From NCBI RefSeq assembly GCF_023343835.1, contig NC_064444.1, positions 16,343,219 to 16,407,218 on the forward strand: 64,000 nt of DNA, in the 5' to 3' direction. Below the pieces are notes generated by a model. It saw nothing but the letters and a program-made list of their open reading frames with translations, was not told where the DNA came from and searched no databases. Every line of letters starts with the position of its first letter. Position 1 is the stretch's first letter. Shown here piece by piece: positions 12,557 through 40,822 of this stretch. A program made the position numbers and the translations under genes. Source of the stretch: Lagopus muta. Its lineage: Eukaryota; Chordata; Aves; Galliformes; Phasianidae.

Positions 12557-13030
12557 TTTATTCTCAGTGAAAGACATCAAAGCCTGAAAAAGCCTTCAGT
12601 TTTATTATACAATTTTTCTCCCACCCATCTTTAGAGGCATCTGGTCTACAATCCTCTGAATAAGCTGCCATAAAAAAATCCAACATAATTTGTCATTTTG
12701 CCTTTCCACCATGTAACTAAATTGGGCCAAAGCTGTAACAAGGTTGGGAAGATAATTTCTTTTTTCCTGCCAGCAGACACTTTAAAAAATGTTTAGCTAG
12801 TGATAAGGGACATTGAAATGCAACAGAACCGCACATCACAGAGGCACATTCATGAGTTGTGATGCCTCTGGAAATGATTTTTACAGTTTCTGAAACAGTG
12901 CACCAAGTTAACCAGATCATCTTGTTCTGAAACTCAATTCTCTATCATTTCAGCCTACCTTACACACTTACTTGTTGTACCTTAATTGATTCAATTTAGT
13001 CCCTACCAGGCCATTTATTACCAACTCAAA
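12557..13030 (-). other. DDX28: Probable DDX28 3' UTR with candidate poly(A) signals
   Basis: Reading on the minus strand past the DDX28 stop, AATAAA occurs at 13019-13014 (very close to the stop), 12606-12601 and 12562-12557. The distal pair would give a 3' UTR of about 430-490 bases. A plus-strand AATAAA at 12539-12544 sits back to back with the last one. Confidence 0.4.
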
Positions 13031-14644
13031 TCAAGCTGCTTTAGGAGGAGGTTCATTAAGAGAAGCATCCATGCCTGGGAGACCTGTCCTTTTTCGAGCA
13101 GCAGTCTCTATTTTCCGCACCAGGTCCACATCCCATCGATGGGTTACAAAGCTAACCACAACTCCAGGCATCTTGCTTCCGACCCGCCCAACACGCCCCA
13201 CACGGTGTAGGTAATCCTGCAGGGTGTTTGGGAAGTCATAGTTGACCACAAGCTGCACACTGCTAGTGTCCAACCCCCGTGAAGCAAGGTCAGTGCAGAT
13301 GAGGACAGACACATCTCCCTTCTGAAAGGAAGCAAAGATGCCAGCTCTGGCAGCTGCCAACATCTGTCCCTGTAACCTCAGGTGCTTGATTTTGTGATCG
13401 TCCAAGATATAGCCCAGCCAGTTGACAGTGCTGGCACTGTTGCAGAAGATGAGGACAGCCCCACTGGACGCTGAGCGCTCCTTCAGGAGCTGCAGCAGTT
13501 CAAGCAGCTTGTCCTGGCCTTTGAGACGGACAAATTTCTGCTGGACATGCGAAGGCAGGCGATGCAAGCTCTGGGTGCTGATGTTGACAAAGCAGTCCAC
13601 GTCGACAAACCTTGCAAGCATCTGGCTGAGCCCCGCAGGGAAAGTGGCTCCTACCACCACCACCTGGGTCCTCTCCTCCTCGGGGCCAGCCGGCGCGGGG
13701 GCACCCGCGGCAAGCGGGGCGTGCGCCAGGACCTCCTGCAGCGGCGCGGCGAAGGACTCGTCGTCTATCAGCGCGTCCGCCTCGTCCAGCACCAGCCAGC
13801 GCAGCCGCCCAAGGACCAGAAAGCGCCGCCGCAACGCGGTCCGCAGCGCCCCCGGGGTGCCCAGCAGCACAGCGGCTCCCGGTGGTGGCGCCCGCAGCTG
13901 CCGCCTCAGCCCTCCCGCGGCGCCGCCGCCCGTCAGCCCGCGCACCAGCAGCCCCGCCGGGCGGCACAGCGCCGCCGCCACCGCGCCCACCTGCGCCACC
14001 AGCTCCCGCGACGGCAGCACCACCAACCCGCGGGGCGACGCCGATCGCGGCCCCGACCCCTCGGGCTTCTCCACGGCCGGCTCCAGACCGGCAGGGCGGG
14101 CCAGCAGCCGGTCGAGCAGCGGCAGCAGGTAGGCCAGCGTCTTGCCGCTGCCCGTCTCGGCGGCGCACAGGGCGCTACGACCGCGGCGCAGGGCGGGTAT
14201 GGCGAGGCGCTGCACCGCCGTGGGGCGGCCGATTGAGAGGTCCCGCAGGGCGGTCAGAAGGGCCGGCTGCAGCCCCATCTCCGCGAAAAGCGGGCCCTGC
14301 CCCGCTTGGGGCTCCGGCGCCAGCAGGGCGGGGGCCGCTTGCTGGACGGCCTCTAGCTGAAAGTAGTCCCCACGCGCCTTCCTGTGCTTCCAGCCCGCCG
14401 ACACCAGCTGCGGACGGTCCCAGCGCCCCACCGTCTGCCAGCGGGGCTGGCTCAGCTCCGGCCGCCGGCTCCGCAGCAGCAGCTTACCGGGCCGCACTGC
14501 CGCCGTCTGTCCCCGCCCGCGCCGGCAGCCCCGCTCGCCCCGCTGCAGGCGCAGCCGCAGCGCCCAGGGGATGCGCACCACGTTCTCGGGGGGCTGCGCG
14601 CCCGCCGCCCGGGCCGCGGCCACCCCACCGCGCCTTAGAGCCAT
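13031..14644 (-). CDS. DDX28: DEAD-box RNA helicase DDX28, intronless
   Basis: The open frame is uninterrupted and codes for 537 residues; human DDX28 is about 540 and also intronless. Helicase core motifs appear in order: Q motif region around 120-150 (Q145), motif I AAETGSGKT 161-169, motif Ia PSREL 211-215, motif Ib TPG 263-265, motif II DEAD 287-290, motif III GAT 332-334, motif IV VLIFCNS 397-403, motif V TDLASRGLD 451-459, motif VI HRVGRVGR 480-487. GAT for SAT and GRVGR for GRTGR are departures from the DEAD-box consensus that I recall as typical of DDX28. The N-terminus (ALRRGG, ARAAG, many Arg, no acidic residue in the first 19) fits a mitochondrial targeting peptide. The family member acts in mitochondrial RNA granules in assembly of the large mitoribosomal subunit and also appears in the nucleus. 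The ATG has G at -3 and +4. Codon use is extremely GC-rich in the 5' two-thirds because it lies in a CpG island, and it relaxes toward the 3' end. The gene is head-to-head with DUS2. Confidence 0.96.
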   Translation of the reverse strand: MALRRGGVAAARAAGAQPPENVVRIPWALRLRLQRGERGCRRGRGQTAAVRPGKLLLRSRRPELSQPRWQTVGRWDRPQLVSAGWKHRKARGDYFQLEAVQQAAPALLAPEPQAGQGPLFAEMGLQPALLTALRDLSIGRPTAVQRLAIPALRRGRSALCAAETGSGKTLAYLLPLLDRLLARPAGLEPAVEKPEGSGPRSASPRGLVVLPSRELVAQVGAVAAALCRPAGLLVRGLTGGGAAGGLRRQLRAPPPGAAVLLGTPGALRTALRRRFLVLGRLRWLVLDEADALIDDESFAAPLQEVLAHAPLAAGAPAPAGPEEERTQVVVVGATFPAGLSQMLARFVDVDCFVNISTQSLHRLPSHVQQKFVRLKGQDKLLELLQLLKERSASSGAVLIFCNSASTVNWLGYILDDHKIKHLRLQGQMLAAARAGIFASFQKGDVSVLICTDLASRGLDTSSVQLVVNYDFPNTLQDYLHRVGRVGRVGSKMPGVVVSFVTHRWDVDLVRKIETAARKRTGLPGMDASLNEPPPKAA

Positions 14645-14679
14645 GGCCTATCCCGCGTGATAGCGGCGGCGCGATCTGA

Positions 14680-14687
14680 TGACGTCA
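14680..14687. promoter_or_regulatory. Full palindromic CRE/ATF site TGACGTCA
   Basis: The exact eight-base cAMP-response element lies 36 bases upstream of the DDX28 ATG and about 40 bases before the DUS2 exon 1 donor. Its symmetry and central position suit a bidirectional promoter bound by CREB/ATF proteins. The motif is seen directly; binding is inferred. Confidence 0.7.
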
Positions 14688-14689
14688 CG

Positions 14690-14726
14690 ACGCAGCGCCT
14701 CGCCCAGCCGGCGCCGCGCGAGGAAG
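14690..14726 (+). other. DUS2: DUS2 non-coding first exon (start approximate)
   Basis: A strong donor, AGGAAG followed by GTGAGC, ends a 5' UTR exon at 14726. The next acceptor is TTTTAAACAG, ending at 14990, which leaves 13 untranslated bases before the DUS2 ATG. Intron 1 would be 264 bases. The transcription start is not visible in sequence and is placed only by the tight spacing to DDX28. Confidence 0.55.
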
Positions 14727-14730
14727 GTGA

Positions 14731-30813
<16,083 letters not shown>

Positions 30814-31062
30814 CATGGAGGTCAGAGGCTTCATACAACTACACAGAAGCTAGAAATTAGCTCCTTTTGTATATCGTGCTGTTCACACTTTGTCTGGATT
30901 CTGAGATGGCTAAATTTCCTAGCTGTGGAAAAATGCCACTAAGATTTACTGTTTACCACTTGCTATCCCCATGGTGCCTTTCAGACAGGGTGAATTAGCT
31001 ATTTGATTTTAGAAAACATCGAGAATATTATCTCAAAAAATAAATTCTTTTAATATCATATT
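30814..31062 (+). terminator. DUS2: DUS2 3' UTR and poly(A) signal
   Basis: AATAAA at 31039-31044 is the first canonical signal after the stop and would end the transcript near 31060, giving a short 3' UTR of about 250 bases. Confidence 0.65.
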
Positions 31063-31552
31063 CTCTAGGCTACTTTGTCATTGACTTTATTGTTTCTTTT
31101 AAGGTATTTATGATATGCTGGTAAGAGATCTGAATAGTAGCAGTAAGCAGATGGAGTCATTATAGAACTAATGTACAAAAATTTTAGTTGCAAGTAGACA
31201 TGGTTTTATCAAATGAGTTTCATGTATGACTTGAGGCTTTATTTCTTCCATCATATTGACAGAAGGGATTTTGCAGAGAGGAGAACTTGAAAATAATAAT
31301 GCTAAGCATGAAAATAACACTTCTTGATTAACTTCTACATTCTACTCTCCAGAAATGTGACAACAGAATTAATCACGCTTTCCTGGTCTTATTGGAAATT
31401 ATCTGGTGTAATACCTAAGGAATTGGAGCTGAGCTTGGTAGCTGTGAATAATTTGAACAAATTAAGCTTTGAGCTGTTTTGTACTTCTAAGCTTGGAAAT
31501 ACTAGTAAATATCTACATGTATATTACTAGCAATATGGGCATTAAAGTATGG

Positions 31553-32030
31553 CAGGCACATCCAACCTGCAGCCCATGGGCTGCATGCAGCCTGTCTCAG
31601 CTTGCAGTGCAGCTGCCCTCTGCCCCGTGCCATCGTGGTTCATTGTTCAGCATCAACCAAATATATCAGTGCACTGTTAACCCTACGTGGGCTGAAGCCA
31701 GGACAAGGGAAGGGAACAGTGCAGTTTCAACACAAGTTAGGAACTTTGTTTTGCTGCATTGGATAAACAGTCCTCTGAACAGCAAAAAAATATACAGTTA
31801 TTCTTTCAAATTCCTTAATCACAGTGGAGAAAAAGTTTCAATTTTTTTTGTGTATTTGCAACTCCATTTTCAGTCAGCATAAATACATGACCTGCACATT
31901 TCAAATGGAACGGATAGAGTTATCAGACATTCAACTGAGAAATCTGATCACGTCTCTTTACTGGACTCACAAGCCCTCTGTTAACAGAGAAATGTCCCTT
32001 ACCTCACAATCGTGCCTTATGTGATTGGTT
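31553..32030 (+). mobile_element. hAT-type (Charlie-like) DNA transposon relic
   Basis: The start CAGGCACATCCAACCTGCAG, followed by CCCATGGGCTGCATGCAGCC, matches the shape of Charlie-type hAT ends (CAGGNNTGTCCAA, then GC-rich CCGCGGGCCGCATG). Downstream, around 31895-31960, a frame reading FQMERIELSDIQL resembles the conserved QMELIELQ region of hAT transposases. The opposite terminus is not seen, and stops interrupt all frames. It is an old, dead copy. The family name within hAT is not certain. Confidence 0.5.
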
Positions 32031-32286
32031 TTGGTAGTATGTATATTTGTGAATAACTGTTTTCAAGGATGCAGCATGGGAAAAATGAAATTTCATCAGA
32101 AATCTGACCAACACCTTGAGACCTCACAAAGAGTTGAAACCACTGCCATTGAACCAGATTGAGGCTTCACAAAAACAAGGTCAAATATCCCACCGGTTGT
32201 TTGGTTTTGTTGATATCCTTTGTTTTAACAAACTATTAAACATTAAAATGTTTTGTTGTTCATGTTAACTATATTACATATTTTAT

Positions 32287-32807
32287 GAGGGCAGCTCCAA
32301 AACCTGTCTCATGAAGTCAGAGGTGAAGGTTGGTGGTGTGGTAGTAGAGGTTGAATCTTCCTGCCAGTATTCCCTTAATGTTTTGTTGCTGTCTGACAGA
32401 TGGCAGCAGAGGGTCGGTCTGATGGAATGGCATCTGACATGGAAGCGTGTATGAAACAAAGGTGTGTTCTGAATTTTTCTGTGCAGAAAAAATAGCACCC
32501 ATTGAGATTCATCAATGCTTGCTGAATATTTATGTAGACCAACAAGTGGGTGTGAGTGCAGTGAGGCAGTGAATGCTATATTTCAGCAGTAGCAACAGTG
32601 GGTCACTTCTGCTTGATATAGGCTTTTATGGGAATGGTGTGCAGGGTCCTGTTCTCACTCATGATAATGCAGAGCTAATAGTGGTGACTGTATTGAAAAA
32701 CTGTGTTTTGTAGCTGAGAATTTATTCTATCAAAGTGTTACTTGCTCATTGTATCTGTTGTAGTTCCCATGGAAGTCAACAGGTGGCATTATTTTTGGAG
32801 CAACTTA
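32287..32807 (+). mobile_element. Mariner-type element, internally deleted (Galluhop-like)
   Basis: The left end GAGGGCAGCTCCAAAA and the right end, GGTGGCATTATTTTTGGAGC followed by AACT, are imperfect inverted repeats. At about 520 bases it is far shorter than an autonomous mariner. Inside, plus-strand traces of a helix-turn-helix frame remain (ATTCATCAATGCTTGCTGAA, then GTAGACCAACAAGTGGGTGTGA), and the same region is found in the minus-strand fragment at 45430-45790. From memory the sequence matches the common chicken mariner family. It is not functional. Confidence 0.6.
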
Positions 32808-33505
32808 TATGCATGCAGCCCCAGACAGTTGTTCTTCACCCAGAGTGACCCAGGTAAGCCAGAGGGTTGGACGCCCATGAAGTATGGCTGTGTGAGTTGT
32901 TGAAACTTGACTTGATTTGCCTCACTTGGCGGTGCTGGTGGTCTTCAAATCAACTTATCATCATCTTCAAATCATCAATTCTGGTCTGAAAGCAAAATTA
33001 CAGGGATACCATGCCATGATTTCTGGAGTACTGTGTAAGCATGCAAAATACAGTGTGCTTGGATGTTCAGGATATTCATCAAGTCTTCCTATTTAAAATT
33101 TACCATCTTTTTCTTAAATGATGGTGCCAGTATGAAGCCATTCTTCTGTAATGGAAGAACAATATCTCACCAGAGGTATTAAATATAGATATACATTCAT
33201 TTTTAAAATGTCTGCTCTTCAGATCACAGAGTAATTCCTAGCAAATCTATCCAGTCATTCACTTTGTATGCTGCTCTAAACACAGTTCAGCGTACTTGAA
33301 ATTGATACAACTTTTGTATTAGAATTTTATTCCAAAGCTGCAAAATAATTTGCAATATTAAGCAGAAATAAAAGAAGTAGCCATTTTCCTACTGAATGTT
33401 GTCTGGTGGCCTGTGTTTATTTATAGTTTGGTGCCATCATAGAATAACTGAAGAAAAAGTAAATTCTTAGGTCGTGCTAGCACTGTGGTGGCTTGCAAGT
33501 TCTCA

Positions 33506-33712
33506 GTATCATAGATCAGATGTCCTTTCCAAGATCAAACGTTACATGATTCTAACTCCCCCCTGCTCAAAGCAGGGTCAATAGGAGCAGGTTGCTCAGG
33601 ACTGTGCATAGTTGCTTTTGAGCATCTCCAATGTCGGTGAGTCTGCAGCCTTTCTTGGCAACCTGTTCAATCAACCCTATAGTGGGGGAAAAAGTCTTGT
33701 TTCTCATATTTT
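33506..33712 (-). repeat. CR1 LINE 3'-end fragment, inverted
   Basis: In plus-strand reading it shows CCCCTGCTCAAAGCAGGGTC, AGGAGCAGGTTGCTCAGGAC, GAGCATCTCCAATG, GGCAACCTGTTC and AAAAAGTCTTGTTTCTC, which is reverse-complement CR1 3' sequence, well diverged. Confidence 0.75.
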
Positions 33713-36700
33713 TCTTTTCTAATGAGAACATGTATTCAAATTGTTATTTAAATTATTACGTGGTCACCAAGGCTTACAATTTATTTGTCTTAATTTGTTG
33801 TAATACACTGATGAAATGGTCTGTGCTGTTGTTCTGGATGGGCACAACTAGGCCAAACGGTTGGAGCATGTGAAAACGAGAGTGAGAGTCACTCTGTTGG
33901 AATGAGCATTCAGTGCTAAATATAGAAGTGCTGTATATTCTGGCAAATGGTGAGAAAGCAGAACATATGTTGGATACCCTTGACCAGTGTCAAAAGGGGA
34001 AGCTGCAGTTGTTTGTGTGTACCTGCGTATGAAAGTATTTCTGCTTAATGTTTGTTTTCTGTCACATGCCTTCATTTCTCTTAATTATTTTACAGCTAAT
34101 GTGTGGCTTCCTGCCCCACGTCCATCATTCATCTTAATCAGTTCCACAGTTAGGACAAATTGTATTTACTATAAATATTCCTTCCCAAATACTGGTTTTA
34201 AAGTAATTCTGTTAGCACGGTGCTTTCCTTCTAGGACTTGCTCTGTTCAAAGGCAAACTGCATTAGTGAGTTGTTTGTAGGACAGCTTCTGTTTTCTGCT
34301 GTACCTTTTATAAACAGAAGGTGGCAGATATTTCATTTTTGTTCTGGAAAATATGCTGACTTCTGCAGTGTTTAATGATTCAGCCATTGTGCTTTGGCAT
34401 TCTTACGTAGAATGGCAATGGAGACTGCAGTTGGGTTGGAGGGTATTTAGCCTTACTCTTCAGAATTTTTTTTCAATATTTAGTTTAAAAATAAAAAAAA
34501 AACAAGCACCTCTTAATCATAAGGAATTCAGTCGGGCAGCCTTTCTTTCCCATCACAAAGCAAGTAAACAGGAAAGCAGTTGGGTTTGAGTCTTGGTACT
34601 GATGTTTCAGTAACTGTTCATGATACCTGCTGAGGTGTGATCCATGTGTACAGGGAGTACTGTATCTGCCCTCCCTGAGGCCTATATGTACACTGCTTAT
34701 TAGAAGCATGAGTGGGAACGCAAAGATGCTTTTACTAGCCTTTTAACATGGATGTGCTTGCTGGGCTACCTCTGGGGCCTTGCTGGTTGGAATGCTTTTT
34801 GGAATGTCCCAGGCTCCGAGCCCAACCCCGCCCTGGAATGTGAGGTTAAATGTTGGCGGTACAAATACAGAGTTTGAATATTGAAATCCTAGAGTTCTCC
34901 AGCGCTGCAATTTCAGAAAGCTGGCAAGTGAACCACATGTCAGCTCAGCTGCTCTCTGATTCAAAGAGTAAGCATGCCTTGGGTTGCTGGGGGAAGAGGA
35001 GGAGGTAGGATGTTTTTTGTTTTGGTTTGGTTTTTACTTACCCGTTATGACCTGCACAAGAGCATGCTTTTCAGACGTTAACTGGCAAGGTTGCAGGAGG
35101 TCCCAAACAGGTGCAAAGTTGAAAGAAGCCTTTATTCACAAAAGTGTTTTATCAACACTTCTTTAAACCCGCATACTGTAAGCTGTTGCCTTATTAAGAA
35201 GTCTGCCTGTATTTGAAATTGTTTCTGAGATGGCCTACAAGGCTGGATTCCATCTGTACAGCAGTGCAAGAGGCCAGTGTTCAGACTTCTTTCTGAGACT
35301 ATGATGGTGAAGCTGATGAGAAGCATTAAAAGCAACATGCGAGCCCTTTGGTGAGGAGGGAGTGCCTTGTGTATTGTTAAACAGCAGTTGCCTAGGTCAA
35401 TTAAGGAGAAGAACTGATGAGCTCCAGAGGGAGCCTAGTCTAGTCATCCTTACTCAAAGGAGTATTAACTTCTGTTTTTTATGAGAGGAGGCTTAAAAAA
35501 TACACACATTTGTGGTGTTCACTTGGCTTCCAATTGAAATTCTGTTGCAGGAGTTAATGTGAATCTGCCCATTAAATATCCATTAGGTAAATAAATAAAT
35601 GCTTTTCCCTTGCTCTGGTATGGTGGGAGAGTCTGTTTTCCTTTTTTAGAAAGCTGTTGTCTGACAGATATCCTCTTGCAGGAGGATGCAAAGCACTGGA
35701 GTTAGAGTCTGACGTTTTACTCATACTGACTTAATTTTCCTTGATGGTCTCCATGTATTTGCTAGTACTTTAGTTTGAAATTTTGTTTGATATGTACAGT
35801 GGGCTTCTTGCTTAAGTGTTTGGTCAGTGATTGTGACTGAAATAGTTTTAATTTATTCACAGTTGTAAAAATAGATTTTTCGATTAGTGTTTTGTGGGAT
35901 TGAGCTCACAACTGAATTTGAGTGCAGGTCTTCAATCTATCCTGTTAAAGTGTTTTAATATTATTTAAACACTTCACCTTTCCTATGAAGTTTTTTGTTG
36001 GTTTGTAAAGTTACCTCTGTGATGCTGGGACGCTGCATGTGCCGCACGTCTGTGTACTCACCACTGTGTATGCTGTGCACAGCTGTTAGTGGGAGCTGTT
36101 AGCATATTGTCATAGGTCTGTAAGTGAAACTTCTTAAACTGATAAAATGTCTTCCCTCAGTGACACTGGAGAAAAGCCAGAGTTACAAAGATATTAAACT
36201 GAAAGTTAATACCTCTTCATCTTTTTCAGTGTTGGAAAATAGTCCTTTTTGGAGTTAGGGAACAAAAAGACTCTGATCAAGGTTCATTAAGAAGTTTCTC
36301 AGTGACTCGCATTACGTGATTCAATGTGTGCTTATCTCTTAAGAAATTAACTGTTGTGGTTTTCAAATTTCTCATGTAGCAAAGATTGGAATACCACTTA
36401 GTACTTTACTGTCTCAGTAGCTCTCTGAATAATTATAAAATTTAAAGCAAATATCTTGGCATCTGTGTATCTGCTCTAGTTACATATTTGTATGAGTCCC
36501 AGGCAGCAAACAAAAGTTGAAACCATAATCGTTTTCTTCTTGCTGTGCTGAAATAGAGCAAATCCTGGACGCCAGACAGAACAAGTAAACATGTCTGGGT
36601 AGATGTACCTATACGAACCACAAAACCCATGAGATCTTAAGGGTGTTAAAAACAATGTGGGACAGTTTCACTTCAGCAGTAGCGTACATTTCTCTCCCCT

Positions 36701-38267
36701 GCATGGCACACAATGCTTTTTTTTGTAATTTTTCAGGGGTTAATCAAACACTAAGCATTACAATCATTAGGTGGGAGGGAAATGCAGATCAAGTCTTTTG
36801 TACTGCCGTAAGAATTGTAGGATTTCAGAAAATTCTGGAGTAAGCAAGTAAATCACTGTTAGACTGCAATGCCTACCTGTCACATCAGTGACTTGTTTAG
36901 TGTGCCCTGTGACATTATCTTATTACAGCTAACACCAGCTTGCTTATTTTGCACTGCCTGAGCGTGAAAAACAATTGTAGTAGTACTTAGTGTTTATAGT
37001 TCTTAGGCTATATAAGTACTGCATTGTGAATACTAAATCAATACAGATTTAATAAACTATCTTTTCTCTTGTTAATTTTTATGAGTAGGCCAAATGTTAC
37101 AATACAGACTGTAAAATTTGTCGTGGTTTGTTCACCAGTATAGGTGATGTATGAAAATTGCAGTGTGATCTGAGATGTGTTCACATCCTATAACAGCAGT
37201 GATGCTACCAGAAGTTAAGAGATGAGTAGAGCAAGTAAAAAGAGAACTAGTCATAAGCATCTCACTGCACAGTTCGCACAGCTGAATGCATTTACCTGTA
37301 GATTCTGTCTTCAAAACCATTTTCCTGTGCTCATATTCAGTGGAATGGAGCCAGAGTATACTAAGATTCTCTCCATTCTTTGTTAGAAACAAAGACTGAC
37401 ATTTCAGATTATGTCACTGTTCTGTGGAAGCAAATGCAGCTCCAAGTAAGATGGAGGACAGCTTGCATCTTTTGCATCTTTTTTCTTCTTGTGGAGAGCC
37501 ACACTGAAGGCAAATGGATTTGCTGCACCCCTACTTGGTTCTTTTTTTCATACATCTTAATTTAAGGGGGAAAAAAAAAAGTAATTTAGATGAAGAGGAG
37601 ATTTTCCACAAAGGGTTGATGTATTTCCATGAAAGGAAGAGCTAACCTCATCCTGTTAAAAAAATATCTTGCATTTTCACCTATCGCTGCTCTAGATTGC
37701 CATTATGCTTACCATTTCTCTCTCAGCCCAGCCTGTGTACTCACCAGATCACCTGGTCAGAGAAAACACTTCGCCCACACAGTTCACACTGTTCTCACTT
37801 CCCCTGTGTTTTAGAACACTACACGCAAGCTGTTGTTGTAGTGATACCCTATATGGCCCAGAGAACAGATGTTTCTGTGTGAATGCATGTACAAAAAGCA
37901 AACTCTCTCCTATACAAATTTCAATTTTTTGGGTGGAGTCAAACCTGATCTTCAAGCTGTGAAATCTCTAGAGAGGTAACATAGTAGCTGTCCTGTTCTA
38001 GGGTGTTCCAATCCTTTGCTTCCTTGCAGAGCAGATACTTTGGGGACAGTGGAAAATGCTTCTTTTCTGAAGCCAGAGGTCTGTAATTTATTACTCTTGG
38101 TTGAGATGTTCTTCTTTAATGTTTATGTGGCCTACTCTTTTTCTTCTCTCTGCAATAGTTTTCCCCAGGGCAAGTTCATGACTAAGTGTACCTGTGATCA
38201 AATAGGAGGGATATCCTTCAGCTTAGTATGAGGTGATTATATGCTTTTGAGCAGCGCTGTTTAGAAG

Positions 38268-38472
38268 GACTGGAGGATCCTGGTAGATGAAAAACTTAAT
38301 ATGAGCCAGCAGTGTGCATTGTCAGCCCAGGACAACAAGATTCGGGGCTGCTTCTAAGGAGGGGTGGCCAGCAGGGAGAGGGAAGTTATTGTCCCCCTCT
38401 GCTCTCCCCTTGTGAAGCTCCATCTGGAGTACCACATCCAGGTCTTGGACCCCAGCTCAGGAAAGCAGCTCG
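38268..38472 (+). repeat. CR1 LINE internal fragment
   Basis: The motifs GGATCCTGGTAGATGA, ATGAGCCAGCAGTGTG, GTGGCCAGCAGGGAGAGGGA, CCCCCTCTGCTCTCCCCTTG and CATCTGGAGTACCACATCCA follow the CR1 order near the end of the reverse-transcriptase frame. Both ends are truncated. Confidence 0.75.
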
Positions 38473-40763
38473 CTATATTTCATATTCCATTGGTAAATTT
38501 GGTTGGCTTTTCTATAACTGTGACTTAAAATGATTCTGTCTAAATACAGCTCAGCCTTTAGACAAAAAGCCTTTCATACATTTTTAACAGATTTTTGGGA
38601 TACTGACAAAAGCTGCTCTTGGCTTACTGAAGTTATTCTTCACTCCAGTTGGTGTGGGACTGGGAAAGGGTGTCCTGGAAGGGTAATTCAGAATAGTTTC
38701 TGGTCTCAGTTGTTTTCTTAGCTTCACTGAGGTGAAGTTAGCTTTTGTAAATACCATTCTTTTTTCCATTTCAGTATTTAGAGAAGGCATGTCAAGCTCG
38801 GCAATGCTTTTATCTGAACATAAATAGTTACCGTGTTAATCCCCAAATTTCCATTGCAAGCCTTTCTTACATCCCTGGGTGAATGAAAATGAATAACGCG
38901 CTCGAGTTACCAGTGCAGTACTGTGCAGGTGTTGACTTCTGTTCAAGAAGGTTTGTAGCTGGGATGAACCAATTAATCTGTTCTCTTCCTATCTTTGCTT
39001 GGCAGTGATTGTTTTGGTACTATGTATCATGGAACAGTACAAGTATCTTTGATTTTTGTCTTGTACCACCTACTGCACTCAACTGATGTTGGTACTAGTT
39101 GTCACGATGCTGTTTCTATAACACCTCCATTTATACATATGCAGACAGTAAGGAGGCTTTAATTAAAGTGGAATAAGCTGCTGGTTACAGTCCAGTTCTT
39201 AGCATGAAACATCCTGTTGACAAGCTCTGCACAAAGATCAGTGGCAGAAAACAAAAAAAGCAATTAAAATAATTTTTAGTCCTTTTAGGTACAATATCTC
39301 CAGGTCAGCACTCAGGATTAGGTGATATGGGGCCCTGTGGAGTTTGTGCTGTAGCTGATCTCCTAAAAGAATTCAATAATGTTCATACTTTGACAATTTT
39401 ATGTGACTTAGCGCAGACACTAGTGAGATGAGAAGGTACAGACCAACTGGATGTGCAGTTGTTTGGTAAGGTTCTGCATGATTCTTGAAATGGAACTGGG
39501 AGGTAGCTTATATTTCTGCCCAGTACGCTCGTCATCTATTTACTGCTCAGTATTTTGTAGTCAAGTTCCTAACTTTAGCACAGCTGAGAAAAGCTATCAA
39601 ATTCATTCTGTTAATTTGTGTAATTTCTCCATTAAACAGCAATACATAACATTGAGCTCTGTCAGCAGCTTTTGTGTTATAAAGACATCCACAGTTCATA
39701 CTGAACTGCTGTAGTTTTACACAAAGCTAGCACCGAGAGGATCTTCCTTGAGAAGTGAGGAAGTTGCATGATCTGTCATTAGCTTCCTCCTAACGAGAAA
39801 CAACTATCTTCAACCACATCTTTTAACTCCCACACCATTGTGGATATTGAGATACTAAGCTCGGTTTATTTTAAAGGTCATCAAGTGAGATCTAACACAG
39901 TTTCTAAACTATAAACAAAACATAGTTCCACAGGAGGAAAATGCAGATTATCAAAAGTGAGTGAAACTTAATACCAGTATCTAAAAATAGCTTTTCTTTA
40001 TGGCTTAAAAACTTTAGCAATTATGCACAGGGTTTGTTTTTTAGCTGTTGCGAGATAAAGTTTAGGTCTGTGTGAAAGACAGTTTTATTTTCTATATAAT
40101 AGCAACATCCAAAATAGGCCAAGCGCAAAGAGTGTACAGAACGTTCACTGTGAAGAATTCACTGTCTAAGAGAATGAACATGAAAGGCAGAGCAGGCAGG
40201 ATATACCATAAAGAGAGGGTAGGAAGTGGGGAGGAGCAGAAAGGTGCCTGATCTGTTTTTCAAAAGGGTAGAAGAGAAGATGGAGTTCATCTGTTTGTGT
40301 TTTTGCCTTCCCTGTGAAAACAGAGATTGGATGGGGTACTGGGCGAGGAAGCTGTGACACTCAAGAATGGATTCATATCGTGTTGGAAAAAGAAAAACCT
40401 GCATAAGGCTGCTTAAAGAATGTATTGTTGGATAAAGCAGTTAGAAGAAAGTTAAAATAGTCAGGGACCTGGAAATGGGGATACATGTAACACTATCAGT
40501 GTAATGGAGTAATGATTTACTGTTGCTCTGAATGCTTGTACTGGTGATTTAAACGTAGTTCTGAGATGTTGGTAATGTTCTGAACTCAGTTCTACCCACT
40601 ATGAAGATAGCAACATCATTGCTTTTATATGATTCCTGACAGTAGATGATTTAAAATGGAGGTCAGCATTGTCTCAGGCTTTTGCTAGCTGTAAAGCTTT
40701 AGACTGAATTATTTACAAAGTCTGAAAGGCTGTATAATTAGTTGGATTAAAGTAAGATATTTT

Positions 40764-40822
40764 GAGGGTTGGACTCAATGATCTCTGGAGCTCCCTTCAA
40801 ACCCCTACAGTTCTGTAATTTT
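40764..40822 (+). repeat. CR1 LINE 3'-tip fragment
   Basis: GGGTTGGACTCAATGATCTC, then GGAGCTCCCTTCAAACCCCT, then a degraded ATTCTGT-type terminal repeat. Short remnant. Confidence 0.65.

Noticed and set aside
13422-14679. Several plus-strand open frames of 84-265 codons opposite DDX28
   Set aside because: They are the complement of a very GC-rich real gene with few stop codons. Their peptides are Ala/Pro/Arg-rich low complexity with no family resemblance.
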